From contig SCTA01000031.1 of NCBI GenBank assembly GCA_004322275.1, positions 1-48,073 on the forward strand: DNA of 48,073 nucleotides. Direction: 5' to 3'. Of the stretch, positions 16,656-24,790 are shown in pieces; within the stretch, counting starts at the first letter, position 1, and the number at the start of each line of letters is the position of its first letter. This DNA comes from a bacterium (GTDB lineage Bacteria > Desulfobacterota > Deferrisomatia > Deferrisomatales > BM512). The translations under genes were made by a program, and so were the position numbers. A model generated the notes under the pieces. It did no database searches and was not told the DNA's origin. It was given only the letters and a program-made list of their open reading frames with translations.

Positions 16656-17651
16656 TTACGCTCCGTGGACCGTAAGGCCGAATTTTCTGATGTTCTCGTC
16701 CGCGATCGCCTGAATCATCCCGACGCGCTCCTCCGCCCCCTTTTTCATCAGGTGGGCGAAGCGTTTCTGGATTTTGAGGTACTCCGTTACCGGGATGCCC
16801 CTCCTGATCTTTCTCGCGTTGGTGATCTGGCCGTTTTCCGCCTCGAAAAGGGGCCAGAGGCCGCACTCCACGGCGAGGCGGGCCGCCTTGATCGTCTCGT
16901 GGGTCGCAAGGCCCCAGCCCAGCGGACAGGGAACGAGAATCTGTATGTAGCGCGAGCCGCGCATGCCCATCGCCTTCGTCACCTTGTGCTCGAGGTCGTG
17001 GAGGTCGTGGACGCTGGCGGTGGCGACGTAGGGAATCCCGTGGGCCATGGCGATGACCGGGAGGAATTTGCCGGTGCCCATGTCGTTGCCCGGCTCCGGC
17101 CCCACCGGCATCGTCGTGGCGGTGCGCGCCCCCGGAGGGGTGGCGCTGGAGCGCTGCACGCCGGTGTTCATGTAGGCCTGATTGTCGTAGCAGATGTAGA
17201 GCACGTCGTCGTTGCGGTCGAACATCCCGGAGAGGCAGCCGAAACCTATGTCGGTGGTGCCGCCGTCGCCCCCCTGCGCTATGACGCGCACGTCGGTTTT
17301 GCCCTTGGCCTTGAGCGCCGCGGCTACGCCGGTGGCTACCGCCGGGGCGTTGCCGAAGAGGGAGTGAATCCACGGAATCCTCCAGGCGGATTCGGGATAG
17401 GGCGTCGTGAAGACCTCCAGGCACCCCGTGGCGTTGGCGGCGATAAGCTTGTTGCCGGTCGCCCGCATCGCCGCGTCTATGGCGAAGCGCGCGCCCAGTG
17501 CCTCGCCGCACCCCTGACAGGCCCTGTGGCCGGAATCGAGGGAGTTGGAGCGGTCGGGAGTCGCCTGCACCGAGCGCTGGGCCTTGTCCAGAAGGCGGTT
17601 GCCCACCGTGAGAGTGCCTGTCTGATAGAACTTTATCTGCTGGTTTGACAT
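16656..17651 (-). CDS. 2-oxoacid:acceptor oxidoreductase beta subunit (TPP-binding)
   Basis: 331 residues. Thiamine diphosphate site: GGDGGTTDIGFG (about residues 127-138) followed by the metal ligand block CYDNQAYMNTGVQ. Cluster-type cysteines lie in GHRACQGCGEALG near residue 42. The block PPGARTATT and the ending are typical of pyruvate/ketoisovalerate oxidoreductase beta subunits. The extended N-terminus (about 30 residues before the cysteine motif) is longer than minimal PorB. The enzyme oxidatively decarboxylates a 2-oxoacid to acyl-CoA with electron transfer to iron-sulfur centres. Substrate (pyruvate, branched-chain or aryl oxoacid) cannot be read from sequence. Confidence 0.88.
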   Translation of the reverse strand: MSNQQIKFYQTGTLTVGNRLLDKAQRSVQATPDRSNSLDSGHRACQGCGEALGARFAIDAAMRATGNKLIAANATGCLEVFTTPYPESAWRIPWIHSLFGNAPAVATGVAAALKAKGKTDVRVIAQGGDGGTTDIGFGCLSGMFDRNDDVLYICYDNQAYMNTGVQRSSATPPGARTATTMPVGPEPGNDMGTGKFLPVIAMAHGIPYVATASVHDLHDLEHKVTKAMGMRGSRYIQILVPCPLGWGLATHETIKAARLAVECGLWPLFEAENGQITNARKIRRGIPVTEYLKIQKRFAHLMKKGAEERVGMIQAIADENIRKFGLTVHGA

Positions 17652-17662
17652 GACATTTTCTC

Positions 17663-18919
17663 TTAGAAGGGATTCGCGGCGTCAACGACGCCTACGTCTT
17701 TAAGGATGTTTTCCGCGGTGGAGCCCGAGCGCCTCTTTTCCCTCTCCCTCGCGAGCTCGCGCTTTACCACCGCGCAGTCGAGATCGAGGAAGTAGGTGCC
17801 GCGAAGCTCGTCCTTGCGGGCCTTCCGGAAGAGATTGTGGAGGGAGCGCCTGGTTATCGCCCTTCCGCCGAGACCGGCGACCACGGAGCAAATGGGTGTC
17901 GTGGAGTTGCCCAGCGCGGTGCGGAGGTTCGTCGAGACGATGCCGCCCATGCCCAGCGCGAAGGATTTTTCGATGACGATTATCCTTTTGGCGTCCCTCA
18001 GCGCCTCGCGCAGGCAGGATGCGGGGAAGGGGCGAAAGGAGCGGATGGCGAGTACGCCTATCTTCACCCCCTCCTCGCGAAGCTCATCCACAACGTCCTT
18101 TATCGTCCCTATCACCGACCCCATAGCGACGACTATCGTCTCCGCGTCTTCGGCCCGGTAGGTCTTGATGAGCCCGCCGGAGTCGCGCCCGAAGATATTT
18201 TTGAACTCTTCGTTGATGGCGGGAATGAGTTCGAGGGCGCGAAGCTGCTTGTGGTGGGCGAGGTAGCGGACCTCGGTGAAGGCCTCGGGGCCGACCATCG
18301 CGCCGATCGACATCGGGGAGTCCGGGTCGAGCGCCTGAACGGGCTCGAAGGATGGCAAAAACCTGTCCACCTGCTCCTGCTCCGGCACGTCGATGCGCTC
18401 GTAGGCGTGGGTGAGGATGAAGCCGTCCATGCAGACCATGACGGGGCAGCTGAGCAACTCCGCGAGGCGGAAAGCCTGAATGTGGACGTCCACCGCCTTC
18501 TGGTTTGTCTCGACGTAGAGCTGTATCCACCCGGCGTCGCGCATCGACATGGCGTCGGTGTGGTCGTTCCAGATATTTATCGGGGCTCCTATGGAACGGT
18601 TTCCGATAGTCATTACTATCGGAAGCCCGAGGCCGGAGGCGTTGTAGACAGCCTCGGCCATGTAGAGGAGCCCCTGGCTGGCGGTGGCGGTGTAGGTGCG
18701 CGCGCCGGTGGCCGAAGCGCCGATGCAGACTCCCAGCGCGGCGAACTCCGATTCGACGTTGATGAACTCGCAGTTTTCAAGCTCACCCGCCTTCACCATC
18801 TCGCCTATCCCCTCGACGATGTGGGTCTGGGGAGTGATCGGGTAAGCGCCTATGACTTCGGGACGGCAGAGGGCTACGGCCCGGGCGACGGCCAGAGACC
18901 CGTCCATTTGCTTTAGCAT
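17663..18919 (-). CDS. 2-oxoacid:acceptor oxidoreductase alpha subunit
   Basis: 418 residues. The N-terminal pyrimidine-binding domain starts with GSLAVARAVALCRPEVIGAYPITPQTHIVEGI, with the family ITPQ motif. SEFAALGVCIGASATGARTYTATASQGLLYM (about 55-85) is the activating glutamate region. The central transketolase-like domain includes ETIVVAMGSVIGTIKDVVDEL near residue 260. PorA-type proteins hold the dimer interface and help bind thiamine diphosphate with the beta subunit. It lies between the gamma and beta genes with gaps of only 11-12 bp, in an order common in anaerobic deltaproteobacteria and archaea. The delta ferredoxin subunit has no separate gene; its role may be covered by the ferredoxin domain of the GltD-type subunit. 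Confidence 0.88.
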   Translation of the reverse strand: MLKQMDGSLAVARAVALCRPEVIGAYPITPQTHIVEGIGEMVKAGELENCEFINVESEFAALGVCIGASATGARTYTATASQGLLYMAEAVYNASGLGLPIVMTIGNRSIGAPINIWNDHTDAMSMRDAGWIQLYVETNQKAVDVHIQAFRLAELLSCPVMVCMDGFILTHAYERIDVPEQEQVDRFLPSFEPVQALDPDSPMSIGAMVGPEAFTEVRYLAHHKQLRALELIPAINEEFKNIFGRDSGGLIKTYRAEDAETIVVAMGSVIGTIKDVVDELREEGVKIGVLAIRSFRPFPASCLREALRDAKRIIVIEKSFALGMGGIVSTNLRTALGNSTTPICSVVAGLGGRAITRRSLHNLFRKARKDELRGTYFLDLDCAVVKRELAREREKRRSGSTAENILKDVGVVDAANPF

Positions 18920-18931
18920 CTTTAAATCCTC

Positions 18932-19498
18932 TTAAGATTTTAACGGGGCGGAGGTTTCGTAGGCCGCGCACACCGCCGAAATGTTGGCCTCGCCGAGAGG
19001 GCCGGGGAATTTCTCGCGTATAGCGGCCTTCACCGATTCCAGCGATATCTTGCCGGTGAGGCGTGCAAAGCCGCCGAGAAGGGGGACGTTCGGCACCGGC
19101 CGCCTGACGTACTTCATCGCCAGCTCGGTGGCCGGAACCGCCAGAATGTTCCCGGGCGGAAGTTGGCTTGCGAACTCTTCTATTCCCAATTCCTCGAAGG
19201 ACCGGGTAGTATTTACTATGAGAAAGCCATCCGGATTAAAGCCGGTGAAGACGTTTATGGCGCTAAAGAGGGTGGGGTCCTGAATTATAAGGGCGTCCGG
19301 CTCCATAATCGGCTCGCGGAGGCGGATTTCCTTATCGTCTATGCGGCAGAAGGCCACCACGGGGGCTCCCATGCGCTCCGAGCCGAAGCTGGGAAAGGCC
19401 TGGGCGTGCTTCCCCTCCAGAAAAGCCGATATGGAGAGCATCTCGGCTCCCGAAACCACTCCCTGGCCTCCCCGGCCATGAATGCGGATCTGAAACAT
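18932..19498 (-). CDS. 2-oxoacid:acceptor oxidoreductase gamma subunit
   Basis: 188 residues. The glycine-rich opening FQIRIHGRGGQGVVSGAEML is diagnostic for the gamma (PorG/KorC) family, which binds coenzyme A. FPSFGSERMGAPVVAFCRI near residue 35 is the second signature. GGGATAAAAA-type ribosome site precedes the ATG. It is the first gene of the minus-strand operon gamma-alpha-beta-GltD. No good promoter could be fixed in the AT-rich upstream gap. Confidence 0.88.
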   Translation of the reverse strand: MFQIRIHGRGGQGVVSGAEMLSISAFLEGKHAQAFPSFGSERMGAPVVAFCRIDDKEIRLREPIMEPDALIIQDPTLFSAINVFTGFNPDGFLIVNTTRSFEELGIEEFASQLPPGNILAVPATELAMKYVRRPVPNVPLLGGFARLTGKISLESVKAAIREKFPGPLGEANISAVCAAYETSAPLKS

Positions 19499-19624
19499 TT
19501 TTTATCCCTTTCGGCGAATCCATCGCCCGAATCCTTAAATCATATTTAGTATTACTTAAAATATTCATTCCGGTGAAAAAATCAATAGCTTTTTTACTTT
19601 CGCTTAAGAAAATCAATTGACTTT

Positions 19625-19667
19625 AAAATTCCCCCCCTGACGGAGAACCGTCAGAGGGGGAATTTTT
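19625..19667 (+). terminator. Strong terminator-like hairpin in divergent gap
   Basis: A stem of about 18 bp with one mismatch: the left arm 19625-19643 ends in CTGACGG, the right arm 19648-19667 begins with CCGTCAG, with loop AGAA. The right arm ends in TTTTT. It lies upstream of genes on both sides (19499-19896), where no mRNA would need to end. It could terminate an unseen small RNA, act as an attenuator for the 19897 gene, or be a remnant. The gap holds no convincing gene otherwise. Confidence 0.7.
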
Positions 19668-19795
19668 ATGAACGTGATTCCCTTGGCCCGAACTTTCAAA
19701 ATGCCTTTCCGGACCGAAAGCCGGTAGATTTGTGGAGCGAAATACGGCCCGAAGCCCTCCGGAGCCATTAAACCTGAAAGAATTCAGTACATTTG

Positions 19796-19804
19796 TGGCA
19801 TAAT
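19796..19804 (+). promoter_or_regulatory. Extended -10 promoter candidate for 19897 operon
   Basis: TGG followed by CATAAT at 19799-19804 forms an extended -10. It lies about 90 nt before ATG 19897. The -35 is not recognisable. Just upstream the stretch ATTTGTGG occurs twice within about 70 nt, a possible binding repeat. Confidence 0.35.
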
Positions 19805-19896
19805 CTCTGCATAATAATTCAGGAAATGAGACGGCTTGCCCCGCCCGTCCGGAAGCGGGAATCGCTTTTATCGCCATGTACCCAAAGGCATCCGCA

Positions 19897-21030
19897 ATGA
19901 AGAGAATCCGTCCACTGCCCTGCATTCTCCTTTTCTTGTTCGCGTTCGCGTTTTTCCCTTCGCTTTCGCATGCGGGAACCGGAAAAGAAAGCGGGGGCTC
20001 TCCTTCCGGCTCCGGCCTCGAAGGCAAGGTCACCGTTGACGGCGAGGGGCTGCCGGGGGCGAAGGTTTTCGCTTACCCGGCCTTCGGCGACTTTCTGGAG
20101 AACAAGCCCGCCGGAGTCTCCCTCCCGGCGGACGGCGGCGGCAGGTACAGACTGGACCTTTCTCCCGGCGTCTACTACGTGATGGCTAAAAAGACCGCGC
20201 CGGGCAAAGAGAACGCCCCTCTCTCGGCGGGCGACTATTTTTCCTATCAGGGGTCCAATCCGGTTACGGTAAGCGCCGGAAAATATGCCCGCGCCGGCTT
20301 CAGCGCCGTCAAGGCGCCGCCGGACATCGCCTGGGAGGTTTACGAAAGCGGTTCCGACGGGGCGATCACGGGCGTCGTCCTTTACAACGGAACTCCGCTG
20401 GAAGGCGTTTACGTGACCCTCTACGTCGATACCGCCGAGGACCTGCGCGGCGTGGCTTACGCCAACTCGATGCCCACCGGCAAAAACGGGGTATTTCGCT
20501 TCGCCGGCCTCCCCGAGCTGGAATATTTCGTAGTCGCCCGGAAAAGGGCCTCGGGAAAGGGCGCGGGGCCGCTCGGGGAGGGCGACTATTTCAGCTTTTA
20601 CCCGCGAAATCCCGTGCAGGTACGGCAGGGGAAGACGGCAAAGATTGAAGTCCCGGTGGTAAGCAAGGCCAGCGAGGCTGTGATGGAAGACAGCCTGTTC
20701 GGGGCCACCGCCACCCGGATTACCGGAAAGGCGCTCGACAGGGAAGGCAACCCCGCGAAGGGCGTATACGCTTTCGCCTATCTCGACAAGGTTATGGGTC
20801 ACCAGAGACCCGAGGCGATCTCGGCCCTAGTAGACGGGGAGGGGCGCTACGTCATCAGTCTCGCGAAGGGCGGCACCTACTACGTCGGAGCCCGCTCGGC
20901 TTACGGCGACACCCCCTCCATCGGGGAGTGGTACGGGCGCTGGGACGGCACGGGAGACCACTCCGTGAAAATAGAGACCGGACAGGTGCTTGACGGCATA
21001 AACATAACCGTCGAGCGGATACTGCCCTGA
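19897..21030 (+). CDS. Secreted protein with three carboxypeptidase-regulatory-like domains
   Basis: 377 residues from ATG 19897 (MKRIRPLPC), preferred because it gives a compact signal peptide (hydrophobic LLFLFAFAFFPSLSHA) and AAAGG lies 9 nt upstream. ATG 19876 adds 7 residues. After the signal come three beta-sandwich repeats of the CarboxypepD_reg type: GLEGKVTVDGEGLPGAKVFAYP, AITGVVLYNGTPLEGVYVTLYV and RITGKALDREGNPAKGVYAFAY. Each is followed by a glycine/aromatic stretch ending in YYVMAK, YFVVAR or YYVGAR. No catalytic residues are seen; a periplasmic or surface binding or structural role is likely. It starts a run of exported genes (beta-helix, DUF362, polyferredoxin). Confidence 0.75.
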   Translation: MKRIRPLPCILLFLFAFAFFPSLSHAGTGKESGGSPSGSGLEGKVTVDGEGLPGAKVFAYPAFGDFLENKPAGVSLPADGGGRYRLDLSPGVYYVMAKKTAPGKENAPLSAGDYFSYQGSNPVTVSAGKYARAGFSAVKAPPDIAWEVYESGSDGAITGVVLYNGTPLEGVYVTLYVDTAEDLRGVAYANSMPTGKNGVFRFAGLPELEYFVVARKRASGKGAGPLGEGDYFSFYPRNPVQVRQGKTAKIEVPVVSKASEAVMEDSLFGATATRITGKALDREGNPAKGVYAFAYLDKVMGHQRPEAISALVDGEGRYVISLAKGGTYYVGARSAYGDTPSIGEWYGRWDGTGDHSVKIETGQVLDGINITVERILP

Positions 21031-21034
21031 GCGG

Positions 21035-21898
21035 ATGATGAAAAACATGACCGCTCTTGTGATTTTTCTTGCCTTGCTGGCCGCCTTCGCGCCCTCTTCG
21101 GCCACAGCGCAGGAGCCGCTGAGCCTTGACAGGGCGTACATAACAAAGGACACGACCTGGAGCGGAACCGTCCTGCTTCGCGGACAGAACGTAGTCCAGA
21201 GGGGCGTCAACCTGACGATAGAGCCGGGAACGGTTGTAAAATTCGAGTGGAGCGACGAGGACAAGAACAACATAGGCGACGGCGAACTGACGGTAGAGGG
21301 GAACCTGATCGCCAGGGGAACGAAGGAAAAACCCATCCTCTTCACCTCCGCCCGCCAAACCCCGGAAAAAAAGGACTGGACCTTCGTGCAGATCTCGGTC
21401 AGCAAAAATTCCGCCGTCGAGCGATGCATCTTCGAGTACGCCTTCACCGGCCTGCAGATTCACTACTCGAAGGCGGAGGTGCGGGACAATATATTCAGGG
21501 GGAATTACGAAGCCATGCGCTTCTCGACAGCCGACGTGCTGATCGAACACAACGACTTTACCGGCAACGTGTACGGCATACGCACCGAATCCAACGGCTC
21601 GCGCACCACCATACGCAACAACAGCTTCAGGGGAAACGGGCACGCCTACTTCCCCGTCAGAAAAACAGGCTCCTCGGTGAGGTTTTTCGACAACAACGTC
21701 GAAAACTCCCTCCGGTACAACGTCAACGTCGGCCAGAGCCAGCACGAGGACCTCGATCTCTCGGGTAACTGGTGGGGCAGTGCGGACAAAGAAAAGGTCG
21801 CTGAAAAATTCTTCGACAAGACGAAGGACGCCTCCCTCGGGAGGGTAAACTTCGAGCCCTTCCTTCAGAAGCCGGTGGAAGACTCCGGCGTGAGGTAA
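21035..21898 (+). CDS. Secreted right-handed beta-helix protein (NosD-like)
   Basis: 287 residues with a signal peptide (ALVIFLALLAAFAPSSATA). The mature part begins with a capping domain (TIEPGTVVKFEW...GELTVEGNLIARGTKEKPILFTS). It continues as parallel beta-helix coils with repeated N-asparagine ladders (VRDNIFRGN, IEHNDFTGNVYGI, IRNNSFRGN). It closes with the motif SGNWWG typical of NosD/CASH-domain proteins. Such proteins are periplasmic; some bind carbohydrate and NosD helps copper loading of nitrous oxide reductase. No nosZ is present here. It starts 4 bp after the previous stop. A paralogue lies at 24791-26191. Confidence 0.8.
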   Translation: MMKNMTALVIFLALLAAFAPSSATAQEPLSLDRAYITKDTTWSGTVLLRGQNVVQRGVNLTIEPGTVVKFEWSDEDKNNIGDGELTVEGNLIARGTKEKPILFTSARQTPEKKDWTFVQISVSKNSAVERCIFEYAFTGLQIHYSKAEVRDNIFRGNYEAMRFSTADVLIEHNDFTGNVYGIRTESNGSRTTIRNNSFRGNGHAYFPVRKTGSSVRFFDNNVENSLRYNVNVGQSQHEDLDLSGNWWGSADKEKVAEKFFDKTKDASLGRVNFEPFLQKPVEDSGVR

Positions 21899-21923
21899 AC
21901 CTTAAGCGGCCCGTAAGGCCGTC

Positions 21924-22152
21924 CAGACTGTTGACAAAGTCATTTGTGGCGAAAAGGAAAGTTTTCCGCACAGAAAACAGAACAATAAGGGAGCACCAGG
22001 TCAACAGGCTGAGATTGCGACAAACACAGTATTTTCTTCGAGAACAAGGAAGGCGAGAAAAATGACCGGAGGAATGCTCCTTGTATTTTGAGGATCGTTT
22101 TTTGAGCCTGACGAAGTAAATCGGAGAAAAGACGAAGTTTGTCAGCAATCTG
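21924..22152 (+). mobile_element. 229-bp MITE-like element with imperfect terminal inverted repeats
   Basis: The ends CAGACTGTTGACAAA (21924-21938) and TTTGTCAGCAATCTG (22138-22152) are inverted repeats matching at 13 of 15 positions. The interior is non-coding and AT-richer than the genes. Near-identical stretches flank it: AGCGGCCCGTAAGGCCG starting at 21905 and AGCGGCCGTAAGGCCG starting at 22153. This looks like an insertion into, or duplication around, a terminator hairpin. The gap 21899-22216 holds no gene. Confidence 0.55.
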
Positions 22153-22153
22153 A

Positions 22154-22174
22154 GCGGCCGTAAGGCCGCCTTTT
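22154..22174 (+). terminator. Terminator hairpin after NosD-like gene
   Basis: GCGGCC (22154-22159) and GGCCGC (22164-22169) form a stem with loop GTAA, followed by CTTTT. A degenerate copy of the same hairpin lies at about 21906-21921, on the other side of the 229-bp element. Confidence 0.6.
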
Positions 22175-22216
22175 GAGCAGCAGCAGGCGGGATGTTGCCC
22201 GTCCGGAGGATAAAAA

Positions 22217-23128
22217 ATGAACCGCAGGGAATTCATTAAAAATTCCGCCCTGTTTTGCGCCGGAACGGCCCTCGTGCCGGGCTACCCCCTCAGCGCTTAC
22301 GCCGCCCAGGGGCCGCTGGTGGTCATGGCCGAGGGCAAATCCGCGGCTTCGCTCGTGAGGGAGACCGTAAAGGCCCTCGGCGGCATGGAAGCTTTCGTAA
22401 AGCCCGGCGAGACGGTCGTGGTAAAGCCCAATATAGGCTGGGACCGCACCCCCGAGCAGGCCGCCAACACCCACCCCGAGGTGGTCACCGAGGTAATCCG
22501 CCTCTGCCTCGCTGCGGGAGCCGCGAAGGTCAAGGTATTCGACCGCACCTGCAACGAGCCGCGCCGCTGTTACGTGACCAGCGGGATAGGCCCCGCCGTA
22601 GAGGCTATCGGCGACCCGAGGGTCGAGCTTTCCCATATCGACGACCGCCGCTACAGGGTCGTCGATATTCCCGGCGGCGTCTTTCTCACGCGCCAGCCAT
22701 TTTACGAAGACGCGCTTACCGCCGACAAGTTCATAAACCTCCCCGTAGCAAAACACCACGGCGCCTCTCTCCTCACCCTCGGGATGAAGAACATAATGGG
22801 GGTGGCGGGCGGCAACAGGGCAGGTTTTCACAGGAATCTCCCCGACGCGCTGACCGATATAAACCTCGCTATCCGCTCTCACCTGACCATTATCGACGCG
22901 ACCCGCATCCTTCTGGCCAACGGCCCGCAGGGCGGAAGACTTGAGGACGTGAAGATCGCCAATACCCTCGTAGCGGGAACCGACATCGTCGCCGCCGACA
23001 GCGTCGCCGTCTCCCTCTTCGGCAAGACGCCGCTGGATATCCCCTTTCTCGTAACCGCCGGAAAGCGCGGGCTCGGCGTGAACGATCTCGAAAAGATACG
23101 GGTGATGCGCCTAAAGGCGGGCGGATGA
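22217..23128 (+). CDS. DUF362 family exported iron-sulfur-associated protein
   Basis: 303 residues. The N-terminus MNRREFIKNSALFCAGTALV is a twin-arginine-type signal (RREFIK), so it is probably exported folded. The DUF362 domain shows ETVVVKPNIGWDRTPEQAANTHPEVVTEVIRLC (about residues 68-100), FINLPVAKHHGASLLTLGMKNIMG near 175 and a late IDATRILLANGP. DUF362 proteins often accompany ferredoxin-type membrane proteins; the molecular reaction is not settled. GGAGG lies 8 nt before the ATG. The stop overlaps the start of the NapH/NapG-like gene, so the two are coupled. The mature domain has few cysteines itself. Confidence 0.8.
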   Translation: MNRREFIKNSALFCAGTALVPGYPLSAYAAQGPLVVMAEGKSAASLVRETVKALGGMEAFVKPGETVVVKPNIGWDRTPEQAANTHPEVVTEVIRLCLAAGAAKVKVFDRTCNEPRRCYVTSGIGPAVEAIGDPRVELSHIDDRRYRVVDIPGGVFLTRQPFYEDALTADKFINLPVAKHHGASLLTLGMKNIMGVAGGNRAGFHRNLPDALTDINLAIRSHLTIIDATRILLANGPQGGRLEDVKIANTLVAGTDIVAADSVAVSLFGKTPLDIPFLVTAGKRGLGVNDLEKIRVMRLKAGG

Positions 23129-24639
23129 AACCGAAACTTCTCCGGAGACTGTCGCAGGCGGGAGTCTTCGCGGTCTTTTTCTTTCTTTTTCTGAACACCG
23201 AGTACAAGGACAACGACATCCTTCCCTACGCGGTGAATATTTTCCTTCGGCTGGACCCGCTGATGGCGGGCGCGGCAACGCTTGCCTCCCGCACCCTCAT
23301 ACCCATGCTGTGGCCCTCGCTCATCGTGCTGGGCCTGACCGTGCTCTTCGGGCGCTTCTTCTGCGGCTGGCTCTGCCCCCTTGGGTCCATCCTCGACCTG
23401 ACGAGCTTCGCCATCGGCAAAAAGCGCCGTCCCGGCGCGCCGAAACGGTGGAGGAACGTCAAATTCGGCGTGCTGGCCGTCCTCGCGGGCTCCGCCCTCT
23501 TCACCCTTCAACTCGTCTTCCTCTTCGACCCGCTGTGCCTGCTCATCCGCTCCTTCACCGTCTCGATTTTCCCGGCGGCCAATTACGCCCTGAACGGGAC
23601 GTTCTCCTCCCTCTACGAAACGAGGATCGGCGCGGTGACGGCGGTTTCCGAGCCGGTTTATTCCTTCCTGAAAAACCACTTCCTCACCTTCGGGCAGCAG
23701 TATTTTCAGCTTGCGGCTCTGACGGGATTCATTTTTATCGGGATTCTGGGACTTGAGCTTGTCGAGCGCCGCTTCTGGTGCAGAAACCTCTGCCCGCTGG
23801 GGGCTCTTCTTGGCCTCTGCGGTAAGCACGCCCTTGTGAAGCGCAGGGTGTCCACCGCCTGCACAAGCTGCTCCGCCTGCGCCAAAAAGTGCCCGATGGG
23901 TGCGGTCGATGAGGATTTTACCGGCACAAAGTACGCCGAGTGCGTCGCCTGCCTCGAATGCAAAGAGACCTGCCCCGAAAAGGCGATAACCTTTACCGGC
24001 GCGGTCTCACCGAAGCCCTCCGCGCCCGACATCCAGAGGCGGACGGTGCTCACCTCTCTGGCCCTCGGAGCCCTTTCCCTCACTTTTTTGCGGACGGAGG
24101 CGAAAGCGCGTTACGGAGACCCGAGGCGGATACGCCCGCCGGGAGCGCTGCCGGAGGAGGAATTTCTGGCGCGCTGCACCCGCTGCGGCGAGTGCATGAG
24201 GGTCTGCATAGCCAACGGCCTCCAGCCCGCCATCTCCGAAGCGGGCATTCAGGGGGTCTGGAGCCCGGTGCTGGTGGCTAAAATCGGCTACTGCGAATAC
24301 AACTGCTCGCTTTGCGGGCAGGTGTGTCCCACCGGCGCGATAAAAAGACTTCCGCTCGCGGAAAAGACGAAGGTGCGCATAGGCCTTGCCGAGGTGAACA
24401 GAACCCGCTGCCTCCCCTGGATAGGCGCATCGGAGTGCATAGTCTGCGAGGAACACTGCCCGACGCCGGAAAAGGCGATCAAGCTTCGGACGGAGGAACT
24501 GGAGGGGAAATCCTTCAAGAAGCCTTACGTGGACGAGAATCTCTGTATCGGGTGCGGAATCTGCGAGACGAAGTGCCCGCTTGTCGACAAAGCCGCCATA
24601 AACGTCACCTCTCGCGGGGAGTCGCGGGCCGCGACTTAG
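23125..24639 (+). CDS. NapH-NapG-like fused membrane polyferredoxin
   Basis: 504 residues. The N-terminal half is NapH-like: several membrane helices, periplasm-facing CGWLCPLGSI and CRNLCPLGAL motifs, then two 4Fe-4S clusters (CTSCSACAKKCPMGA, CVACLECKETCPEKA, about residues 245-290). An internal twin-arginine-like stretch QRRTVLTSLALGALSL (about 306-322) then begins a MauM/NapG-like half with four more cluster motifs: CTRCGECMRVC, CSLCGQVCPTGA, CIVCEEHCPTPEKA and CIGCGICETKCP. The protein is therefore best read as a fusion of NapH and NapG, normally two genes. It moves electrons from the quinol pool towards a periplasmic acceptor. The end of the gene touches an inverted-repeat element that contains its stop codon. 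Confidence 0.85.
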   Translation: MKPKLLRRLSQAGVFAVFFFLFLNTEYKDNDILPYAVNIFLRLDPLMAGAATLASRTLIPMLWPSLIVLGLTVLFGRFFCGWLCPLGSILDLTSFAIGKKRRPGAPKRWRNVKFGVLAVLAGSALFTLQLVFLFDPLCLLIRSFTVSIFPAANYALNGTFSSLYETRIGAVTAVSEPVYSFLKNHFLTFGQQYFQLAALTGFIFIGILGLELVERRFWCRNLCPLGALLGLCGKHALVKRRVSTACTSCSACAKKCPMGAVDEDFTGTKYAECVACLECKETCPEKAITFTGAVSPKPSAPDIQRRTVLTSLALGALSLTFLRTEAKARYGDPRRIRPPGALPEEEFLARCTRCGECMRVCIANGLQPAISEAGIQGVWSPVLVAKIGYCEYNCSLCGQVCPTGAIKRLPLAEKTKVRIGLAEVNRTRCLPWIGASECIVCEEHCPTPEKAIKLRTEELEGKSFKKPYVDENLCIGCGICETKCPLVDKAAINVTSRGESRAAT

Positions 24640-24779
24640 AAGTCTATTGAAAACGTCGAGAGAACCCCGGTTTCAAGGAGACGCGGAGCGAGAAGCGAGA
24701 CATAACCGGGTGTTAGGCGAGCTTCGAGTGAGCACGCGACACAGAAAACGGGGGTCGAAACAGTTTTCAATAGACTTCT
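24638..24779 (+). mobile_element. 142-bp element with perfect 17-bp terminal inverted repeats
   Basis: AGAAGTCTATTGAAAAC (24638-24654) is repeated exactly in inverse at 24763-24779. The interior has no reading frame and contains short internal palindromic pieces (CCCGGTT/AACCGGG). It fills the convergent gap between the polyferredoxin and the beta-helix gene, and the left repeat includes two bases of the polyferredoxin stop codon. MITE-like insertion or long bidirectional hairpin. Confidence 0.65.
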
Positions 24780-24790
24780 GGATTATCCCC

